Notes under the pieces: generated by a model
Database searches by the model: none
Told to the model about the DNA's origin: nothing
Seen by the model: only the letters and a program-made list of their open reading frames with translations
Part shown: positions 7,105 to 14,954 of the stretch, piece after piece
Layout: every line of letters starts with the position of its first letter
How positions within the stretch are numbered: position 1 is the first letter of the stretch
Position numbers and translations under genes: made by a program
Source of the DNA: an uncultured Bacteroidales bacterium
GTDB taxonomy: Bacteria; Bacteroidota; Bacteroidia; Bacteroidales; UBA932
DNA: 32,774 nucleotides
Direction: 5' to 3'
Assembly (NCBI GenBank): GCA_900318015.1
Contig: ONJB01000043.1
Span: 1-32,774, forward strand

Positions 7105-8694
7105 ATGGACCCGAGGATCACCATCGAAACCGGCAAAGCCATCCTGGGCATCGAGTTCGGATCCACCCGGATCAAGGCCGTCCTGGTCGATGAGGACCAC
7201 AAACCCATCGCCCAGGGCGCCCACGAGTGGGAGAACCAGCTCGTGGACGGCCTCTGGACCTACAGCAAGGAGGCCCTCTGGTTCGGCCTGCAGGACTGCT
7301 ACGCCTCCCTCCGGGCCGATGTGAAGGCCCGCTATGACGTCGAGATCGAGCATCTGGCCGCCATCGGCATCAGTGCGATGATGCACGGCTACATGCCCTT
7401 CGACGCGGAAGGGAGCCTGCTGGTCCCGTTCCGTACCTGGAGAAACACCAACACCGGTCCCGCCGCCGCGGAGCTCTCCAAGCTCTTCGTCTATAACATC
7501 CCGCTGCGCTGGAGCATTTCCCACCTGTATCAGGCCATCCTGAACAAGGAGGAACATGTCCCCCAGATTGCGTACTTCACCACCCTTGCCGGCTACATCC
7601 ACTGGAAGCTCACCGGCGAGAAGGTCCTCGGCGTGGGCGATGCCTCCGGCATGCTGCCCATCGACCCTGTGACCGGCGACTACCGCGCCGACATGGTGGA
7701 GAAATTCGAGAAGCTCGTCGCTCCCTGCGGCTTCCCCTGGAAGCTGCGGGACATCCTGCCGAAGGTCCTGCCTGCCGGTGCCAAGGCAGGCGTCCTGAGC
7801 GAGACCGGCGCCAAGCGCCTGGATATCTCCGGCCACCTCAAGGCGGGGATTCCCCTGTGCCCGCCGGAAGGCGACGCCGGAACCGGGATGGTGGCGACGA
7901 ACGCCGTCAAGCCGCGTACGGGCAACGTGTCCGCCGGCACCTCCTCCTTCTCGATGATCGTCCTGGAGCACGAGCTGTCCAAGCCGAACGAGATGATCGA
8001 CATGGTCACCACGCCGGACGGAAACCTCGTCGCGATGGTGCACTGCAACAACTGCACGTCCGAACTGAACGCCTGGGTGAAGTTGATCCGCGAGTACCAG
8101 CAGCTGCTGGGGCCTATCGAGGACAAGCACGACATCTACCGTGTCCTGTTCACGCACGCCCTGCAGGGCGATCCTGACTGCGGCGGTCTCGTGGCCTACA
8201 ACTACGTCTCCGGCGAGCCGGTCACCGGCTTCGCGGAAGGACGTCCCCTGTTCGTGCGCAGCGCCTCCGACAAGTTCTCCCTCGCGAACTTCATGCGCGC
8301 CCAGCTCTACGGCGCCATCGCGGTGCTCAAGATCGGCAACGACGTGCTCTTCAACCAAGAGCACGTGAAAGTGGACCGCATCACCGGCCACGGCGGCCTG
8401 TTCAAGACGCCGGTCGTGGGACAGCGCTTCCTTGCCGCCGCCCTGAACTCCCCCATCTCCGTGATGGAGACGGCGGGCGAAGGCGGCGCCTGGGGCATCG
8501 CGCTCCTGGGCTCCTACATGGCGAACGGCAGCAACCTTTCCCTCCCCGACTTCCTGGACAAGGTGGTCTTCGCCGGCAACACCGGCACCCAGATCAACCC
8601 GGACCCCGCCGAAGTCGCCGGCTTCGAGGCCTACCTGGCCAATTACAAGGCCGCCCTCCCCGTGGAGGCCGCCGCCGTGAAGCACAAGAAGTAG
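7105..8694 (+). CDS. araB: FGGY-family kinase, probable L-ribulokinase
   Basis: 529 residues. The N-terminal ATPase motif is ILGIEFGSTRIKAVLVDED (about 13-31). The sugar-binding SAMMHGYMPFD follows, the catalytic Asp lies in PEGDAGTGMVATNAV (about D257), and the second ATPase domain has SAGTSSFSMIV and GHGGLFKTPVVGQRF. It should phosphorylate L-ribulose to L-ribulose-5-phosphate, the missing step between AraA and AraD. It begins one base after the araA stop. By sequence it looks more like xylulokinase-type FGGY proteins than like E. coli AraB, which is also longer (about 566 residues); Bacteroides arabinose loci use such a kinase. The ribulokinase role is therefore inferred mainly from the operon. 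Confidence 0.85.
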   Translation: MDPRITIETGKAILGIEFGSTRIKAVLVDEDHKPIAQGAHEWENQLVDGLWTYSKEALWFGLQDCYASLRADVKARYDVEIEHLAAIGISAMMHGYMPFDAEGSLLVPFRTWRNTNTGPAAAELSKLFVYNIPLRWSISHLYQAILNKEEHVPQIAYFTTLAGYIHWKLTGEKVLGVGDASGMLPIDPVTGDYRADMVEKFEKLVAPCGFPWKLRDILPKVLPAGAKAGVLSETGAKRLDISGHLKAGIPLCPPEGDAGTGMVATNAVKPRTGNVSAGTSSFSMIVLEHELSKPNEMIDMVTTPDGNLVAMVHCNNCTSELNAWVKLIREYQQLLGPIEDKHDIYRVLFTHALQGDPDCGGLVAYNYVSGEPVTGFAEGRPLFVRSASDKFSLANFMRAQLYGAIAVLKIGNDVLFNQEHVKVDRITGHGGLFKTPVVGQRFLAAALNSPISVMETAGEGGAWGIALLGSYMANGSNLSLPDFLDKVVFAGNTGTQINPDPAEVAGFEAYLANYKAALPVEAAAVKHKK

Positions 8695-8695
8695 A

Positions 8696-8720
8696 GATTC
8701 TTCGCTTCGCTCAGAATGAC
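8696..8720. repeat. Short intergenic element, copy 1 (ATTCT...AGAAT)
   Basis: Directly after the araB stop is a 25-nt sequence beginning GATTCTTCGC and ending TCAGAATGAC, with short inverted ends ATTCT/AGAAT. A diverged copy with the same ends lies at 28198-28223, also directly between two genes. Function unknown; possibly a small REP-like intergenic element. Confidence 0.5.
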
Positions 8721-8721
8721 A

Positions 8722-8749
8722 AAGGGGTGCACCGACTGGTGCACCCCTT
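8722..8749. terminator. Terminator hairpin after araB
   Basis: Perfect 12-bp stem (8722-8733 and 8738-8749) with loop GACT, at the end of the ara operon and facing the convergent ROK kinase gene. Only a short T run follows. Confidence 0.75.
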
Positions 8750-8756
8750 CGTCGTC

Positions 8757-8777
8757 ATGGCCGGCTTGACCGGCCAT
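8757..8777. terminator. Second hairpin between araB and the ROK kinase
   Basis: An 8-bp perfect stem ATGGCCGG / CCGGCCAT with a 5-nt loop, 3 bp before the ROK kinase stop codon (minus strand). It probably serves as the terminator of the minus-strand MFS-ROK operon, back to back with the ara terminator. Confidence 0.5.
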
Positions 8778-8780
8778 CTC

Positions 8781-9740
8781 TTACAGTTCCCAGGCGAGGG
8801 CGGAGGCGCCGAGGATGGCGGCGTCGGACTCCTTGAGCTGGGAGAAGACGAGCTTCACCTTGCCGCGCCAGAGCGGGATGACGTTCTCGTCCATGGCCTT
8901 GCGGATGGGTTCCTCCAGGAATTCGCGGGCGCGGGCGAGGCCGCCGAAGAGGACGATCGCCTCCGGGGCGGAGAACTCGATGAAGTCCGCGAACTTCTCG
9001 CCGAGGATGCGGCCAGTGTATTCGAACACGCGGAGGGCGAGCTTGTCACCTTCCTTCGCGGCCTCGTACACGTTCTTGGACTTGATCTTGTCCAGGGAAC
9101 GCAGGACCGAGGGTTCGTCGGTCATGTCCAGCCACTCGCGGGCGGTGCGGGCGACGCCGGTAGCGGAGGCGTAGGTCTCCAGGCAGCCGTCCTTGCCGCA
9201 GTTGCAGCGGCGGCCGTTGTGCCGCACGGCGCAGGTATGGCCGAGCTCGCCGGCAAAGCCGTCGTGGCCGTACACCACTTCACCGTTGATCACGATACCG
9301 GAACCGACGCCGGTGCCGAGGGTGATCATGATGAAGTTCTTCATGCCGCGGGCCGCGCCGTAGGTCATTTCACCCATCGCAGCTGCATTCGCATCATTGG
9401 TGAGGGACACGGGGATGCCGTTCATCTGCTCCTGGAGCATCTTGGCGAACGGGATGTTGCCGCCCTGGGCCCATACGAGGTTCACGGCGTTCTCGACGAC
9501 GCCGGTGTAGAAGTTACCGTTCGGGATACCCACGCCGATGCCGCGGATGCTGCCTTCGGCCTTGGCCTCCACGATGATGCGGTTCAGGGCCTCGGCGAGC
9601 GCCGCGACGAATTCGTCCGCATTGGTGGTGTTCTCAGAGCTGATGACGGTCTGGGCAACGATGTTGCCACGGGCGTCCACGACGCCGCACTTGGCGGTCT
9701 GGCCGCCTACGTCGATACCGATAACGAGATCTTGTGCCAT
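8781..9740 (-). CDS. ROK family sugar kinase (glucokinase-like)
   Basis: 319 residues, standard for ROK kinases. The N-terminus LVIGIDVGGQTAKCGVVD is the ATP phosphate-binding loop. SLTNDANAAAMGEMTYG carries the catalytic Asp. GELGHTCAVRHNGRRCNCGKDGCLE has the zinc-binding His and three Cys of the ROK signature, and LGTGVGSGIVING follows the usual fold. It should phosphorylate a hexose such as glucose or N-acetylhexosamine in the cytoplasm. It starts 6 bp after the end of the MFS transporter gene, so import and phosphorylation are probably co-expressed. The sequence does not fix which sugar. ROK regulators carry an N-terminal helix-turn-helix; this protein has none, so it is an enzyme. Confidence 0.92.
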   Translation of the reverse strand: MAQDLVIGIDVGGQTAKCGVVDARGNIVAQTVISSENTTNADEFVAALAEALNRIIVEAKAEGSIRGIGVGIPNGNFYTGVVENAVNLVWAQGGNIPFAKMLQEQMNGIPVSLTNDANAAAMGEMTYGAARGMKNFIMITLGTGVGSGIVINGEVVYGHDGFAGELGHTCAVRHNGRRCNCGKDGCLETYASATGVARTAREWLDMTDEPSVLRSLDKIKSKNVYEAAKEGDKLALRVFEYTGRILGEKFADFIEFSAPEAIVLFGGLARAREFLEEPIRKAMDENVIPLWRGKVKLVFSQLKESDAAILGASALAWEL

Positions 9741-9746
9741 ATTCGA

Positions 9747-11060
9747 TTAGTCTACGGGGATGTCCTTGTTCACGTTCTTGGAGCCGATGAGGGCGTAGAA
9801 GAGCAGGTAGCCGAGCATGGCGACGACGAGCCAGTAGCTGTTCATGTAGCCGGCGCTCTTGGCGATCTGTTCCTGGATGAACGGCATGATACCGCCACCC
9901 ACGACCAGCATCATGAAGATACCGGACGCGGCTTCGGTATACTTGCCCAGACCCTCGACGGCGAGATTGAAGATGGCGCCCCACATCACGGAGGTGCAGA
10001 GACCGCAGAGGACAAGGAAGAGGCAGCTCAGCGGGACCTGGAACATGGCGAAGCCGTCAGCGACGCTGTAGCCGGGCATGCTCACGGTGACCGTCTTCGG
10101 GGTGAAGATGGCAGCAAGCACGAGGATGATGGCGACAGTGCTCACGACGGTCATCTGCGTGCGGGTGGAAACCTTGCCGGAGATGAGCGTGGAGGAGAAA
10201 CGACCCACCATCATGAGGAGCCAGTACACGGCCGCGATGGCGCCGCCGATGGCGGCTCCGTTGACGGCGATGCCGGCGCCCTTGGCGGAAGCGTCGGCCA
10301 GGAAGAAGTTCACCTGGGACGGGATGCCGATTTCGATACCCACATACATGAAGATCGCGACGGCGCCGAGCACGAAGTGACGGAAGTTCCACGCGCTGTG
10401 TTCATAGACGGTGGTCTTGCGCTCCTTGGCGGGCTCGGGGATGGTCAGGAAGGAGATGATGATGAACGCGAGGGCGAAGACGGCCATGGCGATGAACAGC
10501 AGCGGGGTGACGTCGGCCATCGAGGTCTGCGCGGTGACGGTGCCGATGAGGGCGCCCACCAGCAGCGGAGTGAGGGTGCCGGTCAGGGAGTTCAGGGTAC
10601 CGCCGATCTGGATGTACTGGTTGCCCTTGTTACCGCCGCCGCCGAGGATGTTCAGCATCGGATTCACGACGGTGTTCAGCATGCACACGCAGAAACCGCA
10701 GATGAACGCGCCGAGCAGGTAGATGACAATGGCCCAGTTAAAGTTGGCGCCGAAGAAAGGAACATCCAGGAAGGAACGGCTGGACAGCCACTGGATGATG
10801 ACGCCGATGAGGCCGGTTGCGAGGGCGATGAGGGTGGTCTTCTTGTAACCGACCTTCAGCAGCATCTTGCCGGCGGGAATGCCCATGAACAGGTAGGCGG
10901 CGAAGTTCATCAGGTTGCCGGCCATGCGGGACCACTCGAACTTGTTGCCCCAGATGGTGCCGAATGGAGCGGCCATGTTGGTCACGAAGGAGATCATCGC
11001 AAAGATGAAGCACATCGTGATGATGGCCACCAGATTGGTGTTTTTCTTGGTTTCAGTCAT
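9747..11060 (-). CDS. FucP-type MFS sugar transporter (H+ symporter family)
   Basis: 437 residues with about 12 predicted membrane segments, typical of the FGHS (fucose-galactose-glucose:H+ symporter) branch of MFS. Characteristic stretches are FVTNMAAPFGTIWG in helix 1, GIPAGKMLLKVGYKKT between helices 2 and 3, LNTVVNPMLNILGGGGNKG near helix 4, and GGGIMPFIQEQIAKSAG near the C-terminus. It would import a hexose with protons. The next gene is the ROK kinase and the divergent gene is an aldose 1-epimerase, which suggests glucose or galactose. The start codon follows a good -7 box with a leader of about 46 nt. Confidence 0.9.
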   Translation of the reverse strand: MTETKKNTNLVAIITMCFIFAMISFVTNMAAPFGTIWGNKFEWSRMAGNLMNFAAYLFMGIPAGKMLLKVGYKKTTLIALATGLIGVIIQWLSSRSFLDVPFFGANFNWAIVIYLLGAFICGFCVCMLNTVVNPMLNILGGGGNKGNQYIQIGGTLNSLTGTLTPLLVGALIGTVTAQTSMADVTPLLFIAMAVFALAFIIISFLTIPEPAKERKTTVYEHSAWNFRHFVLGAVAIFMYVGIEIGIPSQVNFFLADASAKGAGIAVNGAAIGGAIAAVYWLLMMVGRFSSTLISGKVSTRTQMTVVSTVAIILVLAAIFTPKTVTVSMPGYSVADGFAMFQVPLSCLFLVLCGLCTSVMWGAIFNLAVEGLGKYTEAASGIFMMLVVGGGIMPFIQEQIAKSAGYMNSYWLVVAMLGYLLFYALIGSKNVNKDIPVD

Positions 11061-11113
11061 CTTGTCTAGAGTTTTATTGTTAAATAATTATAGTCGGTCG
11101 GTTAAAAATCTCT

Positions 11114-11121
11114 CAAATATA
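11114..11121 (-). promoter_or_regulatory. -7 box (TATATTTG) for the MFS-ROK operon
   Basis: The minus strand reads TATATTTG, matching TAnnTTTG; start site expected near 11107. No TTG at 19-21 nt is present (nearest spacer is 24 nt). A perfect 10-bp palindrome TTGTATACAA lies upstream at 11139-11148 and could be a regulator site, but it is too short to claim. Confidence 0.45.
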
Positions 11122-11178
11122 GAAAATTTTTCGCAACTTTGTATACAACTAAGACAACACAACAAAACAATTGTACAT

Positions 11179-12318
11179 ATGAAAAAATTACTGATCCTGC
11201 TCGGCGCAGCGGCCCTTCTCGCGGCCTGCGGCCAGCAGAAAAACCTCACGGTTTCCGGTCTGGACCCGAAGGATTTCGAAGGCACTTACAACGGCATGCC
11301 CACCGCCCTGTACACGATGACCAATGCGAACGGCATGGAGGTGTGCGTCACCAACTTCGGCGGCCGCATCGTCTCCATCATGGTTCCGGACAAGAACGGA
11401 AACATGCAGGACGTCGTCCTGGGCTTCGACAAGGTCTCCGATTACTTCCCGGAGAACAACCAGACGGACTTCGGCGCCGCCATCGGCCGGTATGCGAACC
11501 GCATCAACCAGGGCAAGATCACCCTGGACGGCGTGGAGTACCAGCTCCCGCAGAACAACTTCGGCCACTGCCTCCACGGCGGTCCCACCGGCTGGCAGTA
11601 CCAGGTATATGAGTGCGTCGAGGCCGACGCGAGCCACGTGAAGCTCCTCCGCGTCTCCCCCGACGGCGACAACAACTTCCCGGGCGAAGTGAAGGCCTAT
11701 GTGACCTACACCCTCACCGACGACAACAAGATCGACATCCAGTACGAGGCCACGACCACGGCCCCGACCGTCATCAACATGACGAACCACTCCTACTTCA
11801 ACCTCTCCGGCGACCCGGCCAAATACGATGTGCTGAACCATCTGCTGAACATCAACTCCACGTCTTTCACCCCGGTCGACGACACGTACATGACCACGGG
11901 AGAAATCGTCCCTACCGCCGGCACGCCGTTTGATTTCAAGAATTTAAAGCCTGTCGGCCAGGATATCTTCGCCGACGACGAACAGCTCCGCAACGGAAAC
12001 GGCTACGACCACAACTGGGTGCTGGATTCCGCCGGCGACATCAAAAAGAATGCTGCCATGCTGTACAGCCCGGAGTCCGGCATCACGCTCTTCGTCTATA
12101 CCGACGAACCCGGCATCCAGGTCTATTCCGGGAACTTCCTGGACGGTACCGTCAAGGGCAAGAAGGGAGTCGTCTACGAGCAGCGCCACGGCATCTGCCT
12201 CGAGACCCAGCACTATCCCGACTCGCCCAACAAGCCCGAATGGCCTTCGGTAGTCCTCCGCCCCGGAGAGACCTACCACAGCCGCTGCATCTTCTCTTTC
12301 ATCGTGAAAGAAGACTAA
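11179..12318 (+). CDS. galM: Aldose 1-epimerase (mutarotase), lipoprotein
   Basis: 379 residues. MKKLLILLGAAALLAACGQQ is a lipoprotein signal with lipobox LAAC (Cys 17), so the enzyme is anchored in the envelope, probably facing the periplasm, unlike cytoplasmic GalM of E. coli. It interconverts alpha and beta anomers of aldoses. Landmarks are NFGGRIVSIMVPD, IGRYANRINQGK (substrate Arg), FGHCLHGGPTGW with the catalytic-region His, INMTNHSYFNLSG with a second conserved His, and CLETQHYPDSPN with the catalytic Glu. It is divergent from the MFS-ROK operon and may supply the anomer the transporter prefers. A longer upstream frame exists, but only ATG 11179 gives a signal peptide. Confidence 0.93.
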   Translation: MKKLLILLGAAALLAACGQQKNLTVSGLDPKDFEGTYNGMPTALYTMTNANGMEVCVTNFGGRIVSIMVPDKNGNMQDVVLGFDKVSDYFPENNQTDFGAAIGRYANRINQGKITLDGVEYQLPQNNFGHCLHGGPTGWQYQVYECVEADASHVKLLRVSPDGDNNFPGEVKAYVTYTLTDDNKIDIQYEATTTAPTVINMTNHSYFNLSGDPAKYDVLNHLLNINSTSFTPVDDTYMTTGEIVPTAGTPFDFKNLKPVGQDIFADDEQLRNGNGYDHNWVLDSAGDIKKNAAMLYSPESGITLFVYTDEPGIQVYSGNFLDGTVKGKKGVVYEQRHGICLETQHYPDSPNKPEWPSVVLRPGETYHSRCIFSFIVKED

Positions 12319-12330
12319 AGAAACAAAAAG

Positions 12331-12353
12331 CCCGGTCAATGACCGGGTTTTTT
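12331..12353. terminator. Bidirectional terminator between galM and the GH30 gene
   Basis: Stem CCCGGTC (12331-12337) / GACCGGG (12341-12347) followed by TTTTTT on the plus strand and preceded by AAAAAG, which gives a U tract on the minus strand too. It serves both convergent genes. Confidence 0.9.
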
Positions 12354-12354
12354 C

Positions 12355-13845
12355 TTAATCTTTCCAAGTAGCGGAGACTACGGCTTTCGCCGGCACCTTG
12401 ACAGCGACCGCATGGCCACCGCTCTCGAAGGTAAACTGTCGGTCAGCCGCTCCCTCATTCAGGATCAGGACACCGTAGGACTTGTCCGGATTGCGGAAGG
12501 CAAGATAGGTCACATCCGTAAAGGTGTTTCCAGTCGTGCCGATCCGGACCGCGCCCGGCTTGATGACCACTGACGGGTGGACAATGTCGTACCAGTGGGA
12601 CTTGCGGTCCACGGAAGCCAGGCTGTGGGAGGCCGGGTCGATGGAGACGGCGCCATAACAGGTGCTGCAGCCGCCCGGCCGATACGGCTTTCCTTCGTTG
12701 TCCAGCATCAGATTCCACAGGGTCACGCCCTTGCCCCAGCGTTTCAGCGTTCCCAGGATAATGTTGCGGAAATCCTCCTGAAACTGGGCGCCGAAGCCCT
12801 TTCCGTAATTCCAGGTTCCGATGGACGCTTCCGTGAACCAGATTCCCTTATCAGGGGCCGACTGGTGGATCTTGTCCAATTCAGTGACGTTGCCCCCATA
12901 GTTGTGCCAGGCGGAGCCCGCCGCATACTTGGCGGCTTCCGCATCCGCATAGATCTTCAGCGGATAGCTCTTCTGGTCGGCCATGTCATCGTAGTTGTAG
13001 TTGTGGTCGAAAAGAAGGATTTCCGTCTTCAACCCGGCCTTTTCAAAGGCCGGGCCCACGACCTTCAGGAAATCGCGCTGGTCCTGCCAGGGCATGTACA
13101 GGGACATGGAGTTCCCTTTATTCAGAGGCTCGTTCTGGAGGGTGACGTACTTGACCTGATAGCCCCGCTTCTGCATCTCCTGCACCCACTTCACGAAATA
13201 ACCGGCGTAATCAGCGTAATATTTCGGATTCAGGCGTCCGGAGGTCCAGCTGTTGAAGGCGGCGCCGGAGCCATCGAGCGTCATCTTCATCCAACGGGGG
13301 CAGCTCCACGGGGAGCCGATGATCTGGACGTTCGGATTGATCCGGTAGATCTCGTCCAGGATCGGGAAGAGGAACTGTTTCTCGCTCTCATGGACCGCGA
13401 AATTCTGCATCCCCTCCTTGTCACACCAGGTGTATTCATCCATGGAGAAGTCCGAGCCGCCGATACACACGCGAATCAGCGAAGAGCCGGCGCCCTCCGA
13501 GGGGCTGAAAAGTTCTTTCAAAAACTTCGTCCGGTCCTCCTGGCTCATTCTGAGCAGGTTGTAGCAAGATGCCTGAGTGATGGCCAGGCCGAAACCGTCC
13601 ACCGTCTGGAAAGTCTCGTCCGTGAAGCGGATGACATTCTGCGCCGTCGCAGACGGCTTGCTGAACGCCACGCCGGATTTCTGGAAATCGCGCGTCTTGT
13701 CAAACGTGGTCGTCCACAACGTAGCGTCATAAACCATGGAGGGCTCAGGCGTCGGAACCGGCTCCGGCTCTGGATCCTTTCCACCACAGGAACAGGAGCA
13801 CAGAGCGAGCAGGCTGAGGATGGCGATGGGGAACAGTTTCTTCAT
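12355..13845 (-). CDS. GH30 family glycosidase, lipoprotein
   Basis: 496 residues. The signal MKKLFPIAILSLLALCSCSC contains a lipobox around C16 (or C18), followed by a Pro/Glu-rich linker (about 21-36), so this is a surface- or periplasm-facing lipoprotein. The (beta/alpha)8 barrel has the GH30 acid/base in TLQNEPLN (E239) and the nucleophile in WFTEASIGTW (E339). GSPWSCPRWMK, SDFSMDEYTW and the C-terminal beta-sandwich also fit. GH30 includes beta-1,6-glucanases, beta-glucosidases, xylosidases and glucuronoxylanases; the SDFSMDEYTW segment is closer to subfamilies 1 and 3 than to xylanase subfamily 8, but the substrate is not certain. Confidence 0.9.
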   Translation of the reverse strand: MKKLFPIAILSLLALCSCSCGGKDPEPEPVPTPEPSMVYDATLWTTTFDKTRDFQKSGVAFSKPSATAQNVIRFTDETFQTVDGFGLAITQASCYNLLRMSQEDRTKFLKELFSPSEGAGSSLIRVCIGGSDFSMDEYTWCDKEGMQNFAVHESEKQFLFPILDEIYRINPNVQIIGSPWSCPRWMKMTLDGSGAAFNSWTSGRLNPKYYADYAGYFVKWVQEMQKRGYQVKYVTLQNEPLNKGNSMSLYMPWQDQRDFLKVVGPAFEKAGLKTEILLFDHNYNYDDMADQKSYPLKIYADAEAAKYAAGSAWHNYGGNVTELDKIHQSAPDKGIWFTEASIGTWNYGKGFGAQFQEDFRNIILGTLKRWGKGVTLWNLMLDNEGKPYRPGGCSTCYGAVSIDPASHSLASVDRKSHWYDIVHPSVVIKPGAVRIGTTGNTFTDVTYLAFRNPDKSYGVLILNEGAADRQFTFESGGHAVAVKVPAKAVVSATWKD

Positions 13846-13915
13846 CAGACGAGAAATCTTAAATCTTTTAATTTATAAGTAAAAATATTTATTTAACTTT
13901 TAATCCGTAAATAAT

Positions 13916-13946
13916 TTGCTTATTTGGGTAAAAGGTCATACCTTTG
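13916..13946 (+). promoter_or_regulatory. Promoter with no annotated gene downstream (TTG-N20-TACCTTTG)
   Basis: TTG at 13916-13918, a 20-nt spacer and TACCTTTG at 13939-13946 match the Bacteroidetes promoter consensus in full. The downstream gene on this strand is more than 5 kb away; instead a terminator follows after about 50 nt. This points to a small transcript. Confidence 0.65.
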
Positions 13947-13951
13947 CCATG

Positions 13952-14036
13952 GACATTGAATTCAAGTTCATGTCTATTTGTTAAGTTCGTTTTATATACC
14001 GGCCGGGTCTCTTGGGGAGGAGACCCGGCCAATCTT
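13952..14036 (+). ncRNA. Candidate small RNA, about 85 nt
   Basis: The interval lies between a consensus promoter (13916-13946) and a strong hairpin (14001-14030) with a short T run. The expected start is near 13952. An 11-codon ORF (ATG 13949, TAA at 13982-13984, peptide MDIEFKFMSIC) overlaps it, but its ATG sits at or before the predicted start site, so a non-coding RNA is more likely than a leader peptide. Neighbouring genes on both sides are on the minus strand, so it is not a leader of either. Its target is unknown. Confidence 0.5.
14001..14036. terminator. Terminator of the candidate small RNA and of the minus-strand lipoprotein
   Basis: Perfect 11-bp stem GGCCGGGTCTC (14001-14011) / GAGACCCGGCC (14020-14030) with an 8-nt loop, followed by AATCTTTT on the plus strand. 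It also lies 33 bp past the stop of the minus-strand gene at 14063 and can serve both. Confidence 0.75.
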
Positions 14037-14062
14037 TTGCTAACGTATTTTCTGATTGAGAA

Positions 14063-14428
14063 TTAATCGAGCGGGAACAGGAGCATGCCCTTGTCCTTAT
14101 GGACATAATAGATCACATCCTGCTCGGGGCTCATATAGAAAATGAAAGCGTTGTCCGCTGGGGCACCCGTATTATCCACAATCGAGAACTCGTGACGAAG
14201 GATGGTCACATCGATATCCCCTTCATCGGGAATGTTATGCCAATTGACGGTATTCTCCACATCAATCGTTCCCTGCTGGACAATCTCCGTCTTTCCAGGC
14301 TTATAGGTGTCCGGATTGGGCATATGCTCTTTCAGATAACCTTCAACCAGGGGATTCACTTGCTCAGAACCAGAAGAACAACCCAGAAGAAGGGCAGCCG
14401 CAAAAAGAATAGAAAAAAAACGTTTCAT
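14063..14428 (-). CDS. Small lipoprotein of unknown function
   Basis: 121 residues. MKRFFSILFAAALLLGCSSGS is a clear lipoprotein signal with lipobox LLGC (Cys 17). The mature part is about 105 residues, mixed alpha/beta by eye, with YLKEHMPNPDTYKPGKTEIVQQG near the N-terminus. The PNPDTYKP stretch resembles a segment seen in small Bacteroidetes periplasmic proteins, but I cannot name a family. It follows a DUF1573 gene by 39 bp. A -7 box (TATTTTTG) lies 24 nt upstream of the start, inside that spacer, so it may have its own promoter. Function is not predicted. Confidence 0.8.
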   Translation of the reverse strand: MKRFFSILFAAALLLGCSSGSEQVNPLVEGYLKEHMPNPDTYKPGKTEIVQQGTIDVENTVNWHNIPDEGDIDVTILRHEFSIVDNTGAPADNAFIFYMSPEQDVIYYVHKDKGMLLFPLD

Positions 14429-14452
14429 GAATCGGTATATTTAAACTGAATA

Positions 14453-14460
14453 CAAAAATA
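14453..14460 (-). promoter_or_regulatory. -7 box (TATTTTTG) for the small lipoprotein gene
   Basis: The minus strand reads TATTTTTG, matching TAnnTTTG, 24 nt before ATG 14428. No TTG is found at the ideal distance. Confidence 0.4.
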
Positions 14461-14467
14461 GCCAAAA

Positions 14468-14875
14468 TTATTTGTTATCTGATTTCTTTTCTTCCGCCTC
14501 CGTGACATTTCCCTTGATATAAATACGGAGAACCGGTTTCACGCCATTGGAGAAAACAGTGATCATCTGGTTGAAAGGACCGGTATGAGGAGGATGATAT
14601 ACAACCTTGAATGTCGCAGAATCACCGGGAGCCACAGGATCCGTAGAATACTCCGGAACCACACAGGGGCATCCAGGACTGAGCTTGGAAACGATCAGAG
14701 GCGACTCCCCCGTATTCTTATACTGGAAAACGAATTCTTGAGGACCGGCAGAAATAGGGAAAGATCCTTTGCTGAGGGTATTCCGAGAAAAAGACAGTTG
14801 CGCTGGCTCCTGGGCGGCAACGAGACCGCACGATCCCAGCAGGCAGACAAATAAGAATAGCTTGCGAAGCAACAT
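14468..14875 (-). CDS. DUF1573 domain protein, exported
   Basis: 135 residues. An N-terminal signal peptide (MLLRKLFLFVCLLGSCGLVAAQ) precedes one DUF1573 beta-sandwich of the Ig-like type. The family marks are visible: FVFQYKNTGESPLIVSKLSPGCPCVVPEY, then PVAPGDSATFKVVYHPPHTGPF and RIYIKGNV. DUF1573 proteins are abundant in Bacteroidetes and are thought to be periplasmic, but no activity is established. The two cysteines of GCPC are typical. The start ATG lies only about 6 bp past a terminator-like hairpin that ends the upstream large lipoprotein gene, so its expression may depend on read-through. Confidence 0.88.
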   Translation of the reverse strand: MLLRKLFLFVCLLGSCGLVAAQEPAQLSFSRNTLSKGSFPISAGPQEFVFQYKNTGESPLIVSKLSPGCPCVVPEYSTDPVAPGDSATFKVVYHPPHTGPFNQMITVFSNGVKPVLRIYIKGNVTEAEEKKSDNK

Positions 14876-14880
14876 ACGTT

Positions 14881-14920
14881 CAAAAAATAATAAAAGGGGC
14901 AGAGCCTAAGCCCTGCCCCT
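14881..14920 (-). terminator. Terminator after the large lipoprotein gene
   Basis: On the minus strand an 8-bp stem AGGGGCAG / CTGCCCCT (14913-14920 and 14895-14902) is followed by TTTTATTATTTTTTG. It lies 35 bp after the stop of the 1078-residue lipoprotein and immediately before the DUF1573 start, so it could act as an attenuator between them. Confidence 0.8.
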
Positions 14921-14954
14921 CTTATTCAAATATTGTTCCAAAGAACAGTTCTAA

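Noticed and set aside
13949-13984. An 11-codon leader peptide (MDIEFKFMSIC)
   Set aside because: Its ATG lies at or before the predicted transcription start, no ribosome site is visible, and no gene follows on that strand.
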